NCBI GenBank assembly: GCA_024509875.1
Contig: JAMPIV010017823.1
Span: forward strand, 171,501-235,500
DNA: 64,000 nucleotides
Reading direction: 5' to 3'
Origin: Oreohelix idahoensis
Taxonomy: Eukaryota; Mollusca; Gastropoda; Stylommatophora; Oreohelicidae
Shown here: in pieces, positions 43,969 through 54,204 of the stretch
How positions within the stretch are numbered: the first letter of the stretch is position 1
Layout of the letters: the number at the start of each line of letters is the position of its first letter
Notes under the pieces: generated by a model
What the model was told of the DNA's origin: nothing
What the model saw: the letters and a program-made list of their open reading frames with translations, nothing else
The model's database searches: none
Translations under genes and position numbers: made by a program

Positions 43969-44988
43969 GTAAGTAATTCATTTTAAAAAAAAATATTACA
44001 ATAACATTGTTTAGATGAAGTTAGATTTAACTGTCAGATAACTTAGGCCTATGCTTTCTTTTCCCCTAAGGTTTAGCATAATTGATTATTTACGGCTGGT
44101 AAAAAAAAAAAAGGCTGATACCACTACATATTATTTGATTTCACTAAAACTTGTAGAAAGTGCGTAAGAAATGTAAATTTGAAAAATAATACAATAGCCT
44201 ACAAATTATGGGTAGCCTAATAACGTAATGACGGTCGCCGAATGCTCCGCATGTATTTTCGTACCATTTAGAGTTATAATTAGGGTTACAGCTAGGGTTA
44301 ACCCTAAATCTAAATGGTACGAAAATACACGCGGAGCATTCGGCGAACGTCATTCCGATATTACCAAATTATGAAACTGAAAAGAAAAAAAAACCACAAT
44401 AGCGTGGAAAATTTACATCTTAACTCGATCAGAGAAAAGTTTATTTGGAGTTAGCCTACTTCTCTTCTTAGTTTTAATTTCGTTTCTTTAAAAAACAATG
44501 TTATTTTGCCTTTGGTGGTCATCATTACGGTCATTCAATGATTTATAATTATTAAATAATTAATTAGCCTACTATCAATGTTTGATTGACACTAAAATTT
44601 GTATGGGAAGGTCTATTTAAAACTACCAGTTGGGCTTTAAACGGCTATTCCAATTTTTGAAGTTCGGTAGAAAATATACAGGCTAATATTACGCCAGCGC
44701 TAGTTTATATTTTCATTACCAGCTTTAGCAAAAAATTTATTAGATTTTAAATTTAAGATTCCTAACCCATAATGCTTATTACTGGTCTCTTTAGGCCTGT
44801 ACTTTTATAAGGCACTATAGAAAACACAGCAACTGTTCTTCATTTCAACCATAAATTGTATTAATTTTTTTCCAAGATTCTATTTCATTATATAATATTA
44901 AAATTACAAATAATTATATTTTTCAAATTGATTATTAATATTTGTATTTACTTTTTCACATTAATATTTTTTTTTTTCTGTCTAGCAG
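43969..44988 (+). other. Predicted intron in the hAT 5' untranslated region
   Basis: The donor is TTG then GTAAGTAATT at 43969. The acceptor is a long T-run, CTGTCTAGCAG, ending at 44988. Both fit metazoan consensus. The start codon at 45013 lies 24 bp into the second exon. It holds a small foldback MITE. Confidence 0.6.
44215..44360. mobile_element. Foldback MITE, about 140 bp, relative of 17035-19173
   Basis: Arms with CGCCGAATGCTCCGC, TGTATTTTCGTACCATTTAG and TTAGGGTTA are inverted around a small centre. The ends recall the CGCCGAACGCTCCGC and TTAGGG-bearing ends of the larger element. Confidence 0.8.
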
Positions 44989-45012
44989 GAAATATTGCAT
45001 CCATCTAACAGC

Positions 45013-47005
45013 ATGGCTGAGCCTAACTTTAAAAAAAGGAGGTTAGAAGAAGATCAACGTCGTGGGAAGTTTCAATCTGACTGGACAACTACATTCCCTG
45101 GGATTATTGAGACATCCAAATTAGGCTCTTCACATGCATACTGTAGAATATGCAATAGAGATATTAAAGTGATGGCATCTGGCTTACACGATGTGAGGGA
45201 GCATTTCAAAACAAAACTGCATGAAAGGAACTATCAGCTGAAGAACGGAAGTTCTATCAAGGCCTTCTTTACTCAGCCTCAACAAGAAGATGATAAAATA
45301 ACGAGGGCTGAAGTTTTATTTGCAAATTTTATTGCTCAACACAACATAGCTGCTTCTATAGCTGACCATTTTTCAGACTTATCAGCTGAGATGTTTCCGG
45401 ACAGTGCTATTGCCAAACGTTTCAAATGCAAGCGAACCAAAACAACAGCCATTATTAAAAACTGCTTGGCTCCATCTGCAACGGAGCCAGTCATCAAATT
45501 ATGCAGGAAGACACCTTTCTCCTTGATGATCGATGAGTCAAATGATAGAAAAACTGACAAGCGTTTAGCTATAATGGTGAGGGTATTTGAAGATGGCATA
45601 GGACCTAGAACCAGGTTGCTGGGCATGCCGGTCGGTACTGGTGGAACCAGTGAAGCTATTTTCAGTGATATTGATGCTGTGTTCAGCGACTTACAAATCC
45701 CATGGATTAACTGTATAGGTTTTGCAAGTGACAACTGCAATGTAATGGTTGGCAAATCAAACTCTGTACTAACGCGAATCAAGAGCAAGAACCCTGATGT
45801 GTTTAGTATAGGGTGTATTTGCCACCTTGCAAATCTTTGTGCCAAGGAGGGTATAAAGCAGCTGACTATTCCTGTTGATGACCTTTTGATAGATATCTTC
45901 TATCATTTTGAGCATAGCTCAAAACGGAAAAAAATCATACAGAGAGTTTCAACTGTTTACAGGAGTGGATGCACTAGACATACTAAAGCACTGCCAGACT
46001 CGCTGGCTTTCTTTGCAGAAAGTAGTGGACAGAATTTTAAATCAATATTCTGCTCTATCTTCATACTTCGAGAGCCACGACGATATGGAAAAACCATGCC
46101 GTGTCAAAAACATTCATCAGTTACTAAAATCACCACTGACCCAGATGACTCTACGTTTTCTCCAATTTGTGCTACCTCTGTTGACTGAATTTAACAAATT
46201 GTTTCAGACAGATGAGTCCCAAATAGGTGGTATGATGGATGAAATGGATCGTCTGCTACGAAAATTTATTGTCAAATTTGTAGAGATGAAATATGTAAAA
46301 GAGGTGAAAGATATAAGATTGTTAAAGTATGCTGAACGTGATCTACAGCATGATGACCATACACTTGCTGTTGGTCTGTCCAACAGGACATTACTGGAAG
46401 AGTTAGATATAGGTTCTCAAGTGAGAAATTCATTTTTCAGAGATGTGAGGAACTTTTATGTTGCTGTTGTGAAAAAGATATTGGATAAATTTCCATTTGA
46501 GAATGAAGTCCTTAAGGATATCAAAATTCTTGATCCAGCCTTTAAAGACACAGTTCAATATACAGCAATCTGTAAGCTGGCCAACACTTTTGCACCACAT
46601 TTAGACCAAGAGGTGTTAAAGGATGAATTTGAAGATTATTGTTTGCTGCCTGATGAATGTATTTCAAGATTTGACGCTGGACAAAAAAGAAGCTTTTCTA
46701 GGTACTGGCTTGACATAATCAACCTGAAAACTAGCACTGGTCGTACACGATTTCCCAGTCTGGCAGTCATAGTGAAACGCTTATTGACATTGCCTCACAG
46801 CAATGCTGACTGTGAGAGGTCTTTTTCTATGATGAAAAAGATTCACACGGACTGCAGAAATAGACTAAATGATGATACAGTCACAGCATTTCTACAATGC
46901 AAAATAAATTCTAACTCTTGTTGTTTAGGTTTTAAAGCAAGTGAAGACATGCTTAAAAAGGCAAAGGCCGCATGTCACTATGATGGTGCAGAACCATCTA
47001 ATTGA
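45013..47005 (+). CDS. hAT transposase with BED-like zinc finger; one frameshift in an A7 run
   Basis: The start is the ATG at 45013, just after the splice acceptor. About 663 residues are encoded over two frames, which join at the A7 run 45928-45934. Everything else is open. Residues about 15-85 include a YCRICNRDIK...H...H BED-type zinc finger. LMIDESND carries the first catalytic Asp, and CIGFASDNCNVMVG the second. A CHLANLCAK segment and HCQTRWLSLQKVV follow. The C-terminus LLTLPHSNADCERSFSMMKK is the hAT dimerisation signature. The protein would bind the ends and move the element in the nucleus. The single-base shift could be a mutation, an assembly error or, less likely, recoding. It is unlike its neighbours in being so well preserved. 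Confidence 0.88.
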
Positions 47006-47136
47006 ATATACTTTTACATGAATAAACTCTTTTGTTACGTTTTTCAGTCTTTGTACAGGTTTTGCGGGTCTTTGTACAGGTTTTTTTAATTTTTTGTACA
47101 GGTTTTTCATCTCTGAGGTGTGGCATGTATGGTAGT

Positions 47137-47440
47137 ATTTTACTGGGAATTTGTAATGTTGTATTGCACTGGGCATTTGTAATACAGTATTACACTGGGC
47201 ATTTGTAATGTAGTATTTTACTGGGAATTTGTTATGTAGTGTATTACACTGGGCGTTTATATTGGCAAAAGGTAATTCTGGCATTATTCATTCGGTTTAT
47301 GGTGCAGTGAATATTAGTCATGCTGCCTTAAGTTGTCGATTGTAATGTAATATTATAGTCAACATTTGTAATATTATGTTACAGTGGGTTGTTTAATGAT
47401 ATGCTGAACTGAATCGTTGTAATGTTGTGTTACAAAGCTG
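47137..47440 (+). repeat. Degenerate GTAATG repeat region, part 2
   Basis: TTACTGGGAATTTGTAATG and TTACACTGGGCATTTGTAAT alternate with about 30-bp spacing. It continues the region left of the hAT element. Confidence 0.75.
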
Positions 47441-47591
47441 CTGAACATCTGCTGCAAACGTGCACTCAACATATGAGTAACAGAGAAAACACATGTCATC
47501 ACAACCCTTCCTGGACAAACTAAAGATATCAACAACCTCAGGCTGACCTCTTTTAAAAACATATTCATGTTGACGTCTGAAGATGTAAAAT

Positions 47592-47826
47592 ATAGTCCTA
47601 TAGCATATATTGTCGTAGGGGAATGAAATGTTAGAGACTTCACTATACTAGGTCCAGATATAAGAGTTGAGTTCCTTTCCTCGCTGCTTTTGCTTCCCTA
47701 ACTCAAGAGCTGAGTCAGGTACACCCATTTACAGGTGAGTAGACGAGCGTAAGGCCACCATGTTTCGAACCCAGCACCTTTGCTGCGAGAGACCAGCGCT
47801 CTAATCACTCTGCCAGTCGGTCGCTT
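47592..47826 (-). repeat. SINE-A copy
   Basis: The minus-strand head ACTGGCAGAGTGATTAGAGCG is A-box-like; the B-box is GGTTCGAAAC. The body matches SINE-A, with GAGTTAGGGAAG and CTAGTATAGTGAAGTC. Confidence 0.78.
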
Positions 47827-47869
47827 CTTGAAAATGTACGAAGAATAAGGAGTTGGAAGAGAAAAGGAG

Positions 47870-48015
47870 ATAGTATTCCAAGAGGTTGTTGTAATATTGT
47901 GTAGCAGCAAGGAGTTGTAATGTTGCGTAAAGGTGGGCAGATGTAATGTTAACTTTTGGTATTTGTAACGTTGTGTTGTACAGCACTTCGTAATTTCCTG
48001 CAACATTCAGTATTC
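47870..48015 (+). repeat. Degenerate GTAATG repeat region, part 3
   Basis: TTGTAATATTGTG, TTGTAATGTTGCG, ATGTAATGTTAAC and TTGTAACGTTGTG recur with 25-35 bp spacing. Confidence 0.7.
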
Positions 48016-48131
48016 GTAATGTTGTAACCAGAGCCCGAGGCCATCCATACATCTTTCTTTTTATTGTAATATCCCAGCTGTAACACTGTGTTAGATGGGC
48101 ACATGTGCTTTTGTATTGATATAGTGTAACA

Positions 48132-48590
48132 CAGTGGTTCTCAGTTCTCAGCTTTGTTACGACCGCAGCACAGATGTCACAGTTGGTGAAGCTCGCGACC
48201 CATGTACCAAAATTGACAAGTAAAAATTAATTATAGGCATTCACCCAAAGGCAAGGCAAAGGTAGTCCCAAGGGAGATAATATTGTAGGGGAGTGAAGTG
48301 TTAGAAACTTTACCATATAACGTGAAAATGTTTTTTAGATGGGGTTGGCCAGTTCTCTTTCTCGCCGCCTTTTTTCTTCCCAAACTCAAGAGCAGATTCG
48401 GGTATCAATTTTCAGCTGGGTAGGCTGGAACATGACGCTGCATGGTTTCGATACGGGAACCATGTCACTTCGTCTTGCTGCATGCCACCTAAAACTTCGA
48501 GTAGGGGAAACATAAAGGAAGCCACCCACCCGTCGCAGTGTTTGCCGCGGGGCTATTTTTTCATCGCGACCCTTAGCTTGAGAATGACTG
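48132..48590. mobile_element. hAT MITE with nested SINE-A
   Basis: It starts CAGTGGTTCTCAG and ends GAGAATGACTG. The 8-bp duplication GTGTAACA flanks it exactly (48124-48131 and 48591-48598). About 230 bp in the middle is a SINE-A copy, which must have inserted later. Confidence 0.88.
48250..48475 (-). repeat. SINE-A copy inside MITE
   Basis: GGCAAAGGTAGTCCC, GGGGAGTGAAGTGTTAG and AACTCAAGAGCAGA match the family. The head is diverged. Confidence 0.72.
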
Positions 48591-48859
48591 GTGTAACAGA
48601 TGGCATTTGTAAAGTAGTGTTACAGTGAGTAGTTAAAATATTGGTACAGCACGGGCGGTGTTAATATTTTGTTGCGACCAACTGTAGGAACAGTGACAAA
48701 AGTGGAAACTCAGATCTGATGAACGCTGCCTAAAGCGGTGGTCGGCATACATAGGGTAATTTCGTGTTTTCTGGGGGTCAATTAACAAACGTCAATTTAG
48801 TCTTTAAGACTAGTTGGGATTAAATTCTTTAGTTTTACCCACTCTGCCTTGTAGGCCTA

Positions 48860-49020
48860 TATGCCCCGTGTAGTTCTTGGGGGTCTCGGAAGAGATAACG
48901 TAAGATTAAGTCTACTACACCCTCAGGCATGTCGTAGCAGGCTACTAATATGAGGTTAGTACAAGAGGCTGGTAACCTCATCATGAACAATCAGATTGTC
49001 ACAGGAAACACTGCTGCATG
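48860..49020 (+). repeat. Dispersed repeat G
   Basis: GTTCTTGGGGGTCTCGGAAG, CCTCAGGCATGTCGTAGCAG and GGTAACCTCATCATGAAC. Confidence 0.65.
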
Positions 49021-49024
49021 AGTG

Positions 49025-49700
49025 TTATGATAAAGAGACAATAAAAACCAAAACGTCAACAGGAAAATGATGATAGGAAACTCTATACAGAGCGATACAA
49101 CAGGAGGCAATCTGATCATCAGAAGTATTCCCCCGTCCATCAAGTGTTTCGGCCCTTTGTTCTCCTTTACACTCTAATGGTGGCGGGCCCACCTGGGTCA
49201 TGACTCCCAAGTGTCTCAGCTTCCTGTTGTTTGTGCAGAAAATGAACCCATTCCACCTTGGTTGCAGCTTTAAAATCCACAATTCCACCAGCCGGAGGCA
49301 ATTGTGAAAGTAACAAAGTGAAGACAAATTATTGCAGTCGTTCCGCAGCACACCACTGGCACGCATGCGTGAAGCCGACAAAGCGTGAAGCCATTACGAG
49401 CTGGCAACTGAAAATTCACCCGACACCTCCTATAATATGCACCGCGGGTTACCTGTAGAGCCGCCGTCCTTTCACCAATACAACGAAAAACTCGGTGTAT
49501 TGCGGACTTAGAAAAATGTCCATATCTGGGGCTAGATTTTACTGTCCCGAAATAATTCAAGGTAATCTTTGGAAAGAAAGATTTTTTTTTTTTTTTTTAA
49601 TCATCGTTTTTCGCGTTTCCTGGCAAGATAATTTTGTCGAGACGTTGATCTGAATCTGCATTTGGGCAGTCTACAACCGATATTTATATTTTTGGCCGGA
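49025..49700. other. No recognised gene
   Basis: A minus-strand frame (49025-49381) has QPRWNGFIFCTNNRKL and GPPPLECKGEQRAET but no known domain; possibly a decayed element. A T16 run lies at about 49583-49599. Confidence 0.35.
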
Positions 49701-49712
49701 TGTCACACATGT

Positions 49713-49750
49713 GGGGGGGGGGGGGGAAGGGAAGAGAAGAAGGCAAAAGC

Positions 49751-49784
<34 letters not shown>

Positions 49785-49861
49785 ACCCCACCCCCCCCCC
49801 CCCCCCCACCCCCGCCACCCCCCCCCCCCCCCACTCCCCCCCCCAACCCCCCCCCCCCCCC
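49713..49861 (+). repeat. G-run followed by 110-bp C-rich tract
   Basis: About 14 G at 49713-49726, a short AG-rich spacer, then C-runs broken by single A, G or T to 49861. It could pair with the G-run or form four-stranded structures. Frames across it are meaningless. Confidence 0.93.
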
Positions 49862-49914
49862 TAACGTCGTAACATACTAGACTACACAACTGTACACCAG
49901 CCACAATCACCTAG

Positions 49915-50270
49915 ACCACGGGTCGACAACCAGTCAGTCGCAATCTGCCAGTAGATCACAAGAAATGATTTAGTAAATATCTAGATTCTAGGTGACAAAG
50001 AAGGAAAAAAAAGGAATAATTTTTAAACTAAGGAAATATCGCGCAAGCCCTTTACTGTCGGCATTTAAATGTGCTGCACGGCAGCCATCATTTTTGCCAA
50101 GAAGTTAATGTTGAGAGGCATTTTAAAACTGCTGATTCTAAAATTGAAACTGATTTTCCAGCTAACTCTCCAGACTTGATTTTATTAGGGTAGATCTTTC
50201 AAGAGCTCGGTGTTTCTAAAGTAGGTCCTTGCGGCTCTTGGGTTTCCTACTGCTGACGTAGACGAACTAC
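49915..50270 (+). pseudogene. Decayed hAT-like remnant with repeat H
   Basis: ACGGGTCGACAACCAG resembles a hAT end. A short frame near 50090-50160 reads like the NVERHFKT region of BED-type hAT proteins. Repeat H (matching 27460) is at 50185-50270. Confidence 0.3.
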
Positions 50271-50384
50271 GAGGTGTTTCAAAATTATGTATACACATTT
50301 TAAAATTAAATATTTCATGAACTATATAAACAATTTTAAATTTCTTTATCACATTTGAAAGCGTATAATTTATAGAAATTATTT

Positions 50385-50775
50385 TTCAGAAACCAGTCGG
50401 TCCTAATGATGTCATACCCCCCCCCCCCCCCCCCTTCCCGGTCTCATGGGTTGTGAGATCGGATGCCTAGCCTTCTCAGATACGGGCGAAAAAATGGGAG
50501 GTCCCGTGTGCAAGTTGCGCACGTTAAAAATCCCACGACAGTTGGAAATCGTAAAGAGTAGGCCATAAGGCCGCTGCCCTGGCAAAATTTAACAATTAGA
50601 AACCTGTCCACCACAACAATATTTATAGAACGTGTGATTCCTATATGCACACATTGGGATTCTCGCCGGTGCTACGGAGTTCGTACACTAGGCTGAGATC
50701 CTCCTTGTGTGATCTAAGGGAGGAAATCGGAGTATTGAAGGAGTTCCCCGTGTGCAATGAAGGTAGTCCTTAAAA
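50385..50775 (+). repeat. SINE-B body, head missing
   Basis: CCTAATGATGTCATAC, a C17 run, GAGATCGGATGCCTAGCCTT, GTGCAAGTTGCGCACGTTAA, GGCCATAAGGCCGCTGCC and GAGATCCTCCTTGTGTGATC match 57180-57585. Confidence 0.8.
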
Positions 50776-50837
50776 CCAGACCAAACCAAACTAAACCAAA
50801 CCAGACCAGACCAAACCAAACCAAACCAAACCAAACT
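50776..50837 (+). repeat. (CCAAA)n microsatellite
   Basis: About twelve pentamers, some CCAGA or CTAAA, directly at the SINE-B 3' end. Confidence 0.92.
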
Positions 50838-50839
50838 GA

Positions 50840-51585
50840 AGCTAAGAGATAGACAATTTTTTCACAAAGAAGTAATTTTGTTTAATTTTTTACATACATG
50901 AAAAATGAGGGAGATTACTCAGTTAACTTTTGAAGAAGGAAAGACAATTCTAAAATGGCACTGGAAGTTGGTGATAGTTGTCGATGGTGTTATTCATTTT
51001 GATGGTGGGCATTTTGAGCATTTAAACTAAATCTGTGTTATGGTGAAAAAAATTGTCTACCTCTTAACTTTAAAATGTGATAAAGAAAATTAACATTGTA
51101 TGTTTTTCACAAAATAATTTTTTTTTAAAAAGCATATACTGTACAAATTTTGAAACTCCTTGTATATACAGACAGATACAGTCTGAGATGTTTATGTTTG
51201 GTGACTAATTCTCGTATGCAAAATAGTCATAATATAAATCAAATCTTGACTGCAAGAGATTGTAACAGTCATAAAGTGGGTTAATTTTGTTTTTCCATAT
51301 TTAAAAACTGGGGGGGGGGGGGTGTTGTGGGTTAACCCCCGTGCCTTATTTGAATAACGGTGTATTTTCTAGTAGTCTACGCTGCACTTTTATTGACCCA
51401 CATAATAACTTCTTGGGACTCCCTAACCACAGCCCGAGGCCATTCACATATCCTAATTTAAATTGTAGAATGTGCTTGTGTTGTTTTACATTTTCAACAG
51501 TTTTTGTCCTAGTCTATAATTTAGACCGCGGAAGCATTAGATATGTGAGATGACCGCGCCATTTTGTCTTAGATGAGGATAATTG
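50840..51585. other. No recognised gene
   Basis: AT-rich, with a G12 run at about 51311-51322. No motif. Confidence 0.4.
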
Positions 51586-51589
51586 CATT

Positions 51590-52360
51590 AATTCGCAAGC
51601 ATCTGAGAAATGAACTAAGCAAGGTAGCTGCCAAAAAGCGAACCAGTGGGTACCATCCCATTGTGGTGTACCCGGAAATGGAAAGGCAGATAAACTTGCA
51701 AAAAAGGGAGGAGAATGTGAACAAGAAGATAATGAAATCACATACTTTGAGAAAAAGAGAGCTATCCAGGCTATCAGAAGAGAACAGAATCAACCCAACA
51801 ACGACTACCACACTCTTGACCGGCAGGGACAGATCACCTTTCTTCGCCTCAGGACAGGGCATAACAAACTGAATAAACACATGTACAAGCCACGATTGTC
51901 TGTGCACATGTGAATTAAACGAACAAACTGCTTAGCATGTACTACAGGATTGTCCTCTGTACGACCAGTTAAGAAATATATACTGGCCCAATGAGTCAAC
52001 ACTAAACTCAAAGCTATATGGAGCTAAAGAGGAACTTCAGACAACGGTCGAATTCATCATGAGAACTCGTCTGACGGTGTAAACATCAGACAACGGTCGA
52101 ATTCATCATGAGAACTCGTCTGACGGTGTAAACATCAGACAAAGGTCGAGCTCATCATGAGAACTCGTCTGACGGTGTAAACATCAGACAACGGACGGTC
52201 GAATTCATCATGAGAACTCGTCTGACGGTGTAAACATCAGACAACGGTCGAATTCATCATGAGAACTCGTCTGACGGTGTAAACATCAGACAACGGTCGA
52301 ATTCATCACGAGAACTCGTCTGACGGTGTAAACATCCAAGATGCAATGACAAGAAGAAGA
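51590..52360 (+). pseudogene. I-like LINE 3' end with expanded C-terminus and (AAG)n tail
   Basis: From CATCTGAGAAATGAACTAAG onward it is nearly identical to 13977-14330: the RNase H end (ADKLAKKGGECEQ region) and the GHNKLNKH segment. It extends beyond the first copy through KELQTTVEF-like coding to the stop. The last codons plus stop are repeated six times (52038-52335). An AAGAAGAAGAAG tail at 52351-52362 marks the 3' terminus. Confidence 0.8.
52038..52335 (+). repeat. 49-bp tandem array, six copies
   Basis: Units begin CAGACAACGGTCGAATTCAT and end CTGACGGTGTAAACAT. The fourth has a 4-bp insertion (ACGG). Each contains the LINE's last codons and its TAA. Confidence 0.95.
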
Positions 52361-52364
52361 AGAA

Positions 52365-53045
52365 GCGAGCGGGATATCACAGTGTGATTGAAATGTCAAT
52401 CCTTCTTTTAAAACGTTTATATACTTACTTTCAACATTTCTATCCTAGAGGAACCCGTGAAATAATTTTCATATCTCAAGGAACTCCTACATACAAATTA
52501 TAATATCTACAGATCATTGTACCTTAGCATGATCGCTAAGTTATAAATATAATAATCCAATAAAAATTGTCAATGCTCTTTTGAGTTGAGAATGATTTGT
52601 TCTGTGGATCTGTTTATTGTGGCCAACTTTTTAGTCTTCCATTTTTGCATGGTTTCCCCTTCCTCACAAAGGATAACTCTAATGCAAGTCAGAAGTGTAG
52701 GTAGAAGCAACTTCAGTTTTTGCTTCTTTTTTTTAAAAATTTATCCTGTTTTTTTAAAACCTTATTCAAGTAAGCTAAAAGTCTTATCATAAATTTCTGC
52801 TCTACAAGAAGCTAATGAAATATGCTATGTGCGAGAGTGAGCACGATACTTTTGCGCACTGCCATACGGGGCAGTTCGGTCACTGCCCACCACAGCGGCC
52901 GCTAACGTCGCCCGGAGTGCGAAAGTTAAAAAAAAAAAAAAACGACGTTTATTTTTTTTTCAGTCATAATTTCTCGCGGAACCCTTAGCGACCTCTCGCG
53001 TAACCTTTTGGTTCCGTGGAACCCGGTTGAGAAACCCGGCTTTAA
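52365..53045. other. No recognised gene
   Basis: Poly-A/T stretches near 52927-52960. GGAACCC and GTGGAACCC blocks near 52975-53040 resemble a hAT end, without a partner. Confidence 0.35.
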
Positions 53046-53048
53046 ACT

Positions 53049-53305
53049 GAGCCTCCGATAGATAGAGTGGTTAAGTCGCTGATCTTTCGCTGCAAAGATG
53101 CCGGGTTCGATTCACGGTATCAACATGCTCCATTCTACCAAGCTGTAAATGAGTGCCTGACTTTGCTCTTGAGTTAGGAAAGAAAAAAGGCAGCGAGGAA
53201 GGGAACAGGTCACCCCTGCCTCTCGATGATGGACATAGTATAGTAAAGTCTCTAACACTACACTCCCCTTCGGCAGTATCTGGTATATGCACCTTTGCCT
53301 TTTTT
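53049..53305 (+). repeat. SINE-A copy
   Basis: The A-box-like GATAGAGTGGTTAAGTCGC and B-box GGGTTCGATTC are well kept. The body runs to GCAGTATCTGGT and CACCTTTGCC, then a T-run. Confidence 0.82.
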
Positions 53306-53649
53306 TTTTTAAACTTTAAACTATTGAACTTTAAACTCTGGCACACCTATGAAAACAAGTAGCAGAAATTAACATTTGACTAATAAATGTTATTCTGTAT
53401 GTCTAGAAACGAAACAAAATAATACATAGTTTTTGTTTTTTTTAATAAAGTATCCCGTTCAACCCTTGATGGAATTATAATTAGAACATATGGTGTACTA
53501 ATTCAAGAAAATAAAGTCAGATTTCCAATATCCAAATATAGTACCTTCTTCCCCCCTCCTCTCAGTCCAAATAGGTTAAATAAAAACTCAAACAACTATG
53601 GTACAGGACCCGTGGACGACCCAGACAGTTTTTAAAGACGCAATCACTA

Positions 53650-53960
53650 ATATAACAGCCGTCTGGTTGGTCCTAGGTTCGATTCCCGGTAAGCCTATCA
53701 CTTATATTTTCTTTTCTGTTGTCTTCTTCTTCTTCTTCTTCTTCTTCTACCGTCCTTAGCCACCGACCGTCAAAGCAGTCAGTGGCCATTACGCCTAGTG
53801 GCGTCTTAGGGCAACAGCAGATAGGTTTTCTTTGCCATTGTTTCCCATCACGCCTATTGGCGTCTTTAGGGCAACGGCAAATCAATCCATCTGCTGTTGT
53901 TTCCGTAATCGAAGTGACTGGCAAACGGGTGATCAGCCCGTTGGTTTCTGTTGTCTAGTA
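53650..53960. repeat. tRNA-like remnant and unidentified repeat with (TTC)n
   Basis: GGTTCGATTCCC at 53681 is a B-box match. A TTCTTCTTCTTC run follows at 53724-53748. Then two 40-bp blocks (ACGCCTAGTGGCGTC and ACGCCTATTGGCGTC) lie about 61 bp apart. Confidence 0.5.
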
Positions 53961-54204
53961 CCTGTTAATTATCTTTATTTATTGATTTACTTATTTATTT
54001 ACTATCCACAGGACTCAGGTTTCCTTCATTATTTATTAATGTGTACGAGTAGATTTATACTGCAAAGAAAAAAATAATGGGTTATAGGCGAAAATGCCTT
54101 AGCGAATTCCGAAATCTGCCCAGACTTATCCGATTTGACGCTTGATCAATCTCTTTGCATTCTAATATCAGCCCAAGGCAGACTCAGAATATGGCCATTG
54201 TAGT

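Larger units (their letters stand above)
43598..47131 (+). mobile_element. Nearly intact hAT transposon with spliced transposase gene
   Basis: The left end CATACATGCCACAC and inverted right end match. Subterminal TGTAC(G/A)GG motifs cluster near both ends (about 43640-43690 and 47050-47105), as in hAT elements where transposase binds them. A 5' noncoding exon, an intron of 1,020 bp, one long coding exon and an AATAAA at 47021 lie between. It interrupts the tandem repeat. GTAGTA flanks both sides, but an exact 8-bp duplication could not be settled. Confidence 0.82.

Noticed and set aside
49662..49910. Proline- or glycine-rich frames
   Set aside because: Products of the C-rich tract only.
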